Source: an uncultured Burkholderiales bacterium (GTDB taxonomy: Bacteria; Pseudomonadota; Gammaproteobacteria; Burkholderiales; Burkholderiaceae_C). Taken from it: a stretch of 10,091 bases of DNA. Below are positions 6,251-10,091 of the stretch, in pieces (the first letter of the stretch is position 1; each line of letters begins with the position of its first letter). The stretch spans positions 1 to 10,091 of the forward strand of contig CAJBLW010000168.1 of the NCBI GenBank assembly GCA_903953985.1, in the 5' to 3' direction. The notes beneath the pieces are model-generated. The model searched no databases. It saw only the letters and a program-made list of their open reading frames with translations, and was not told the DNA's origin. Position numbers and translations under genes: made by a program.

Positions 6251-6682
6251 ATGACCGAACTCGTCCGCAAGCGGCCTGAATTCCGCAACATCAACGCCCT
6301 GAAAGACCTGCCCTCGTACCGCCTGCCCGCCGCTGGCATCGTGTCCATCCTGCACCGCATCAGCGGTTTCCTGATGTTCTTGCTCATGCCCCTGTTCATC
6401 TGGATGTTTGACAACTCCATCACATCAGAAATTTCCTACGCCAAGCTCTCAGCCGCTTTTGGCATCGGCATCGGCTTCGTGCCCGGCTGGTTCTTCAAGT
6501 TGTTGGCTCTGGCGCTGATCTGGGCTTATTTGCACCACTTCATTGCTGGCGTGCGCCACCTCTACATGGACTCTTTTCACGCCGTGACCAAAGAATTCGG
6601 CAAGTCTTCTGCTGTGGCCACCTTGGTGCTGAGCCTGGGCTTGACCGCCGTACTGGCCGCCAAGCTGTTTGGTCTGTATTGA
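6251..6682 (+). CDS. sdhC: Succinate dehydrogenase, cytochrome b556 membrane subunit
   Basis: Membrane anchor subunit of complex II, 143 aa. With SdhD it holds heme b and the ubiquinone site in the inner membrane. The quinone-site motif SILHRISG (32-39) matches E. coli SILHRVSG, with S32 and R36 corresponding to S27 and R31. H96 in YLHHFIAGVRH matches the heme ligand H84, and H103 matches H91. Three membrane segments are visible at about 30-53, 81-101 and 120-142. The frame extends 24 codons upstream, but ATG 6251 is chosen because the family starts with MTELVRKRPEFRNIN-like sequence and the longer form would run into the promoter. The Shine-Dalgarno is weak (GAAAG, 7 nt upstream). It is the first gene of sdhCDAB-sdhE, 128 nt after the regulator gene and 40 nt before sdhD. 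Confidence 0.96.
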   Translation: MTELVRKRPEFRNINALKDLPSYRLPAAGIVSILHRISGFLMFLLMPLFIWMFDNSITSEISYAKLSAAFGIGIGFVPGWFFKLLALALIWAYLHHFIAGVRHLYMDSFHAVTKEFGKSSAVATLVLSLGLTAVLAAKLFGLY

Positions 6683-6722
6683 TTTCTCCGCCCCTGACTC
6701 AAAACAACAAGGAAACTGACCT

Positions 6723-7091
6723 ATGTCGTCCGTGAATTACGGCTCCAAACGCATCGTGACCGGTGCTGGCTATGGCTTTCGTGACTGGCTGGCCCAACGA
6801 GTGACCGCCGTCCTGATGGCACTCTTCACCGTAGTATTGCTGGCCCAGGTGATCTTCACCTCTGGTCCCATCGGCTACGAAGAGTGGGCTGGCATTTTTG
6901 CCTCTCAGTGGATGAAGGTCCTGACCTTCACCGTCATCATCGCCTTGCTCTACCACGTCTGGGTCGGCATGCGTGACATCTGGATGGACTATGTCAAGCC
7001 ACTGGCCTTGCGCCTGGCCCTGCACGTCTTCACCCTCGTCTGGCTGGTCGGCTGTGCCGGCTGGGCTGTTCAGGCCCTGTGGCGCCTGTAA
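6723..7091 (+). CDS. sdhD: Succinate dehydrogenase, hydrophobic membrane anchor subunit
   Basis: Second membrane anchor of complex II, 122 aa (E. coli 115). Three hydrophobic helices are visible at about 23-45, 64-84 and 96-119. H78 in LLYHVWVGMRDIWMDYVKP aligns with the heme b ligand H71 of E. coli, and D89-Y90 with D82-Y83, the tyrosine helping to bind ubiquinone. The spacing between these residues is identical to E. coli. AAGGAA at 6709-6714 provides a Shine-Dalgarno 8 nt before the ATG. The gene follows sdhC by 40 nt and precedes sdhA by 53 nt, with no terminator in either gap. Sequence is poorly conserved in this family, but position and the key residues make the call secure. Confidence 0.95.
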   Translation: MSSVNYGSKRIVTGAGYGFRDWLAQRVTAVLMALFTVVLLAQVIFTSGPIGYEEWAGIFASQWMKVLTFTVIIALLYHVWVGMRDIWMDYVKPLALRLALHVFTLVWLVGCAGWAVQALWRL

Positions 7092-7144
7092 CGCGCCAGC
7101 CCTCGCCTGACATTGCGATGAAACCACACCAACCAAGATAAACC

Positions 7145-8950
7145 ATGAGCTATACCCAAGACAAAATCACCACCCGCAAGTTTGACGTCGTGATCGTCGG
7201 CGCCGGTGGTTCGGGCATGCGTGCCTCGCTGCAGCTGGCCCGTGCTGGCCTGAACGTGGCCGTGCTGTCCAAAGTGTTCCCCACCCGTTCGCACACCGTG
7301 GCGGCCCAAGGTGGCATCGGTGCCTCGCTGGGCAACATGTCCGACGACAACTGGCATTACCACTTCTACGACACCATCAAGGGCTCCGACTGGCTAGGCG
7401 ACCAGGATGCGATCGAATTCATGTGCCGCGAAGCGCCCAAAGTCGTGTACGACCTGGAGCACATGGGCATGCCGTTTGACCGCAACCCCGACGGTACGAT
7501 TTACCAGCGCCCCTTTGGCGGCCACACCGCCAACTATGGCGAAAAGCCGGTGCAACGCGCTTGTGCTGCGGCTGACCGCACCGGTCACGCCATGCTGCAC
7601 ACGCTGTATCAGCAAAACGTTGCCGCCAAAACCAGCTTCTTCGTCGAGTGGATGGCCTTGGACCTGATCCGAGACGCCGAAGGCGACGTGGTGGGCGTGA
7701 CCGCCCTCGAGATGGAAACAGGCGACCTGCACGTCTTGCACGCCAAGACCGTGCTGATGGCCACCGGCGGCGCAGGCCGCATTTATGCCGCTTCCACCAA
7801 CGCCTTCATCAACACTGGTGACGGCTTGGGCATGGCCGCTCGTGCTGGCATTCCTTTGGAAGACATGGAGTTCTGGCAATTCCACCCCACCGGAGTGGCT
7901 GGTGCTGGTGTGCTCTTGACCGAAGGCTGCCGCGGCGAAGGCGCAATCTTGCTCAACAGCAATGGCGAGCGCTTCATGGAGCGTTATGCGCCCACCCTGA
8001 AAGACCTTGCCCCGCGTGACTTCGTGTCCCGCTGCATGGACCAGGAGATCAAGGAAGGCCGTGGCTGCGGCCCGAACAAAGACTACGTCATGCTCAAGCT
8101 CGACCACTTGGGTGCGGAAACCATCCACAAGCGTCTGCCTTCGGTGTACGAAATCGGCGTCAACTTCGCCAACGTCGACATCACCAAAGAGCCGATCCCA
8201 GTGGTGCCCACCATCCACTACCAGATGGGCGGTATCCCGACCAACATCAACGGCCAAGTGGTGGTGCAAAACGGCACCGACCACAACGCCGTGGTCAACG
8301 GTTTATATGCAGTAGGCGAATGTTCTTGCGTTTCGGTGCACGGCGCCAACCGATTGGGCACCAACTCGCTGCTTGACTTGCTGGTGTTCGGCCGAGCTGC
8401 GGGCAACCACATTGTCGACTTTGCCTCCAAAACCAAGTCACACAAAGACCTGCCTGCCGATGCCACAGACCGCACACTCGAGCGCCTGAACAAGCTCGAA
8501 GGCCGTGGCGGCGAATACGCTCAAGATGTGGCCAACGACATGCGGGCCGCGATGCAGCAACACGCTGGCGTGTTCCGCACCCAAGCCTCCATGGACGAAG
8601 GCGTGCAAAAAATTGCAGCAATCCGCGAGCGCGTCAATGCCATTGGCCTGAAGGACACGTCCAAAGTGTTCAACACTGCACGCATCGAAGCCCTGGAAGT
8701 GGAAAACCTGATCGAAGCCGCTCAGTCCACGATTGTGTCTGCCGCTGCCCGCCGCGAATGCCGCGGTGCCCACACCGTGAGCGACTACGAGCGCCCAGTG
8801 GACGATGCCGTGGCCCCATTGGGCCGCGACGACGCCAACTGGATGAAACACAGCCTGTGGCACAGCGCCGACAACAGCCTGACCTACAAGCCCGTCAAGC
8901 TCAAGCCCCTGACTGTGGACTCTGTGCCACCCAAGGTTCGCACGTTTTAA
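7145..8950 (+). CDS. sdhA: Succinate dehydrogenase, flavoprotein subunit
   Basis: Catalytic subunit that oxidises succinate to fumarate with covalently bound FAD, on the cytoplasmic face of the inner membrane; 601 aa against 588 in E. coli. The FAD dinucleotide motif is GAGGSG (19-24). H50 in TRSHTVAAQGG is the covalent FAD attachment histidine (E. coli H45). Active-site residues H247 (FHPTG), E260 (LTEGCRGEG), R291 (RDFVSR), H358 (IHYQMGG) and R403 (ANRLG) match E. coli H242, E255, R286, H354 and R399. The C-terminal domain ends in the usual Lys/Pro-rich tail (YKPVKLKPLTVDSVPPKVRTF region). The start is typical of proteobacterial SdhA, although the Shine-Dalgarno is poor (AAG in CCAAGATAAACC). 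FAD attachment would use SdhE, encoded two genes downstream. No active-site change is seen. Confidence 0.98.
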   Translation: MSYTQDKITTRKFDVVIVGAGGSGMRASLQLARAGLNVAVLSKVFPTRSHTVAAQGGIGASLGNMSDDNWHYHFYDTIKGSDWLGDQDAIEFMCREAPKVVYDLEHMGMPFDRNPDGTIYQRPFGGHTANYGEKPVQRACAAADRTGHAMLHTLYQQNVAAKTSFFVEWMALDLIRDAEGDVVGVTALEMETGDLHVLHAKTVLMATGGAGRIYAASTNAFINTGDGLGMAARAGIPLEDMEFWQFHPTGVAGAGVLLTEGCRGEGAILLNSNGERFMERYAPTLKDLAPRDFVSRCMDQEIKEGRGCGPNKDYVMLKLDHLGAETIHKRLPSVYEIGVNFANVDITKEPIPVVPTIHYQMGGIPTNINGQVVVQNGTDHNAVVNGLYAVGECSCVSVHGANRLGTNSLLDLLVFGRAAGNHIVDFASKTKSHKDLPADATDRTLERLNKLEGRGGEYAQDVANDMRAAMQQHAGVFRTQASMDEGVQKIAAIRERVNAIGLKDTSKVFNTARIEALEVENLIEAAQSTIVSAAARRECRGAHTVSDYERPVDDAVAPLGRDDANWMKHSLWHSADNSLTYKPVKLKPLTVDSVPPKVRTF

Positions 8951-9012
8951 AGATTGTCTGGGCCACCCACCATCAGTGGCGGTCCACCACCCAATACACC
9001 AGGAGTTCTTTC

Positions 9013-9717
9013 ATGACCCTACGCACTTTCCAAATTTACCGCTACGACCCCGACAAGGATGCCAAGCCTTACATGCAAACCATCCAGGTGGAGCTGGACG
9101 GACACGAGCGCATGCTGCTGGACGCCCTGATGAAACTCAAAGCCGTGGACCCCACCATTTCGTTCCGCCGCTCTTGCCGTGAAGGCGTGTGCGGTTCGGA
9201 CGCAATGAACATCAATGGCAAAAACGGCTTGGCGTGTCTCACCAACATGAACACCCTGCCCGGCACCATCGTGTTAAAACCCCTGCCCGGTCTGCCCGTG
9301 ATCCGCGACGTGATCGTGGACATGACCCAGTTTTTCAAGCAGTACCACTCGATCAAGCCCTACCTGATCAACAGCACCATCCCGCCCGAGACCGAGCGCC
9401 TGCAAAGCCCGGAAGAGCGCGACGAACTGAACGGTTTGTACGAATGTATCCTGTGCGCGAGCTGCTCAACTGCCTGCCCCAGCTTCTGGTGGAACCCCGA
9501 CAAGTTCGTGGGCCCGGCCGGTTTGCTGCAAGCCTACCGCTTCATTGCCGACAGCCGCGACGAAGCCACCGCCGAGCGCCTGGACAACCTGGAAGACCCT
9601 TACCGCTTGTTCCGCTGCCACACCATCATGAACTGTGTCGATGTCTGCCCCAAGGGTCTGAACCCCACCAAGGCCATCGGTAAAATCAAAGAGATGATGT
9701 TGCGCCGCGCTGTCTGA
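9013..9717 (+). CDS. sdhB: Succinate dehydrogenase, iron-sulfur subunit
   Basis: Electron-transfer subunit of complex II, 234 aa, carrying three Fe-S clusters from SdhA to the quinone site. The [2Fe-2S] ligands are C55, C60, D63 and C75; the aspartate in place of a cysteine is also found in E. coli SdhB and is normal. The second half has C145, C148 and C151 (CILCASC) plus C155, and C202, C208 and C212 (CHTIMNCVDVC), which supply the [4Fe-4S] and [3Fe-4S] clusters. ATG 9013 is chosen because AGGAG lies 7 nt upstream and the family begins MTLRTFQIYRYDPD; the open frame upstream overlaps sdhA and is not coding. The stop shares one base with the sdhE start (TGATG), suggesting coupled translation. 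Confidence 0.98.
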   Translation: MTLRTFQIYRYDPDKDAKPYMQTIQVELDGHERMLLDALMKLKAVDPTISFRRSCREGVCGSDAMNINGKNGLACLTNMNTLPGTIVLKPLPGLPVIRDVIVDMTQFFKQYHSIKPYLINSTIPPETERLQSPEERDELNGLYECILCASCSTACPSFWWNPDKFVGPAGLLQAYRFIADSRDEATAERLDNLEDPYRLFRCHTIMNCVDVCPKGLNPTKAIGKIKEMMLRRAV

Positions 9718-10025
9718 TGACTGTCACCCCTATTCTTGAAGACGCGTCACTGGTTGGCGCTGACCGCCTAGCGCCTTTGAGCGAGCGGTCACTCAGCAAG
9801 CTGCGCTGGCGCAGCCGGCGAGGCCTGCTCGAAAATGATTTGTTCATCGAGCGCTTTTTCAACCAGCACGCTGCAAGTTTGTCGGTTGGCCAAGCCCGGG
9901 GCATGTATGTGCTGATGGACTTGTCAGACAACGATCTCATGGACCTGCTGCTGTGCCGCAAGGAACTTCAGCCTGAGATCAGCACCGAAGAGGTGTGTGA
10001 AGTCCTGGACATGTTGAGAGCGTGA
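9717..10025 (+). CDS. sdhE: FAD assembly factor SdhE (SDH5/YgfY, DUF339 family)
   Basis: Small soluble cytoplasmic protein that promotes covalent flavinylation of SdhA. The product is 102 aa, slightly longer than E. coli SdhE (88 aa) because of an N-terminal extension of about 20 residues. The defining RGxxE motif is R35-G36-L37-L38-E39 in RRGLLENDLFIERFF. It is followed by the conserved helical region ending in LMDLSDNDLMDLLLCRKE. The ATG overlaps the sdhB stop by one base (TGATG), so translation is probably coupled and supply tied to its substrate operon. The gene precedes gltA by 42 nt, an arrangement common in Burkholderiales. Confidence 0.95.
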   Translation: MTVTPILEDASLVGADRLAPLSERSLSKLRWRSRRGLLENDLFIERFFNQHAASLSVGQARGMYVLMDLSDNDLMDLLLCRKELQPEISTEEVCEVLDMLRA

Positions 10026-10054
10026 ACCCAACTGGTTCACCCCCCTGTTTTTTT
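10022..10054 (+). terminator. Terminator-like hairpin plus T-run between sdhE and gltA
   Basis: GTGAACC CAACT GGTTCAC (10022-10040) is a perfect 7-bp stem with a 5-nt loop overlapping the sdhE stop codon (TGA, 10023-10025). Seven Ts follow at 10048-10054, but after a 7-nt gap (CCCCCTG), so efficiency is doubtful. It may act as a partial terminator that sets the sdh:gltA transcript ratio. The gltA Shine-Dalgarno lies directly after the T-run. Confidence 0.4.
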
Positions 10055-10067
10055 GAGGAAACCCACC

Positions 10068-10091
10068 ATGAAACTCGCTGATAACAAAGCC
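10068..10091 (+). CDS. gltA: Probable citrate synthase, first eight codons only (cut by window edge)
   Basis: ATG at 10068 opens MKLADNKA, which resembles the beginning of betaproteobacterial type II citrate synthases. A GAGG Shine-Dalgarno lies about 9 nt upstream. Citrate synthase commonly follows sdhCDAB-sdhE in Burkholderiales and would complete the TCA set here. With eight residues the identification rests mainly on context. Confidence 0.75.

Noticed and set aside
7394..8284. 296-codon minus-strand open frame opposite sdhA
   Set aside because: It is antisense to sdhA, whose flavin and active-site residues are all intact; no domain is recognisable.
8962..8980. GCCAC/GTGGC inverted repeat in the sdhA-sdhB gap
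   Set aside because: A 5-bp stem with a 9-nt loop and no T-run is weak and expected by chance in GC-rich DNA; no terminator function is supported.
8758..9012. N-terminal extension of sdhB into the sdhA coding region
   Set aside because: The ATG at 9013 has a strong AGGAG site and the standard family N-terminus; the extension is an out-of-frame reading of the end of sdhA.
9178..9198. Aspartate (D63) in place of a cysteine in the [2Fe-2S] motif of SdhB, as a possible defect
   Set aside because: The same aspartate is present in E. coli SdhB at the same position, so it is the normal proteobacterial form.

Overview
This window is a compact tricarboxylic-acid-cycle locus of a betaproteobacterium. 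The gene order, the moderately high GC content, the eukaryote-cytosolic-like malate dehydrogenase and the AcnB-type aconitase suggest Burkholderiales, most likely a Comamonadaceae-like organism (Limnohabitans, Polaromonas, Rhodoferax and relatives). I cannot fix the genus without a search.

Layout. Two gene blocks diverge from a control region at about 5101-5339. Leftward on the minus strand runs mdh (malate dehydrogenase), then a stand-alone CitE-like lyase of the HpcH/HpaI family, then a small secreted protein of unknown function, then acnB (aconitase B, cut by the left window edge). The gaps are 19-26 nt, so these four look like one operon. Rightward on the plus strand runs a GntR/HutC-type regulator, a 128-nt gap with a likely promoter, then sdhC, sdhD, sdhA, sdhB, sdhE and the first eight codons of what is probably gltA (citrate synthase).

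Function. The two arms together encode citrate synthase (start only), aconitase, the four subunits of succinate dehydrogenase (complex II) with its FAD-attachment factor SdhE, and malate dehydrogenase. The GntR/UTRA regulator sits exactly between the arms. A 19-bp imperfect dyad (TCTTATGTCTCATATAAGA) lies in the mdh-gntR gap between two plausible divergent sigma70 promoters and is the best candidate operator. Catalytic and cofactor residues are intact in every recognisable enzyme, and I see no frameshift, pseudogene, mobile element, tRNA/rRNA or CRISPR.

What is less ordinary: the CitE homologue without citrate-lyase partners inside the mdh-acnB operon; a signal-peptide-bearing Ala/Pro-rich protein with a conserved-looking two-cysteine C-terminal domain in the same operon; a structured leader of about 130 nt before mdh; a perfect DnaA-box 9-mer next to the sdhC promoter; and a terminator-like hairpin overlapping the sdhE stop codon ahead of gltA. 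I do not see evidence for a wholly new biological system; these are small, testable oddities in a core metabolic region.
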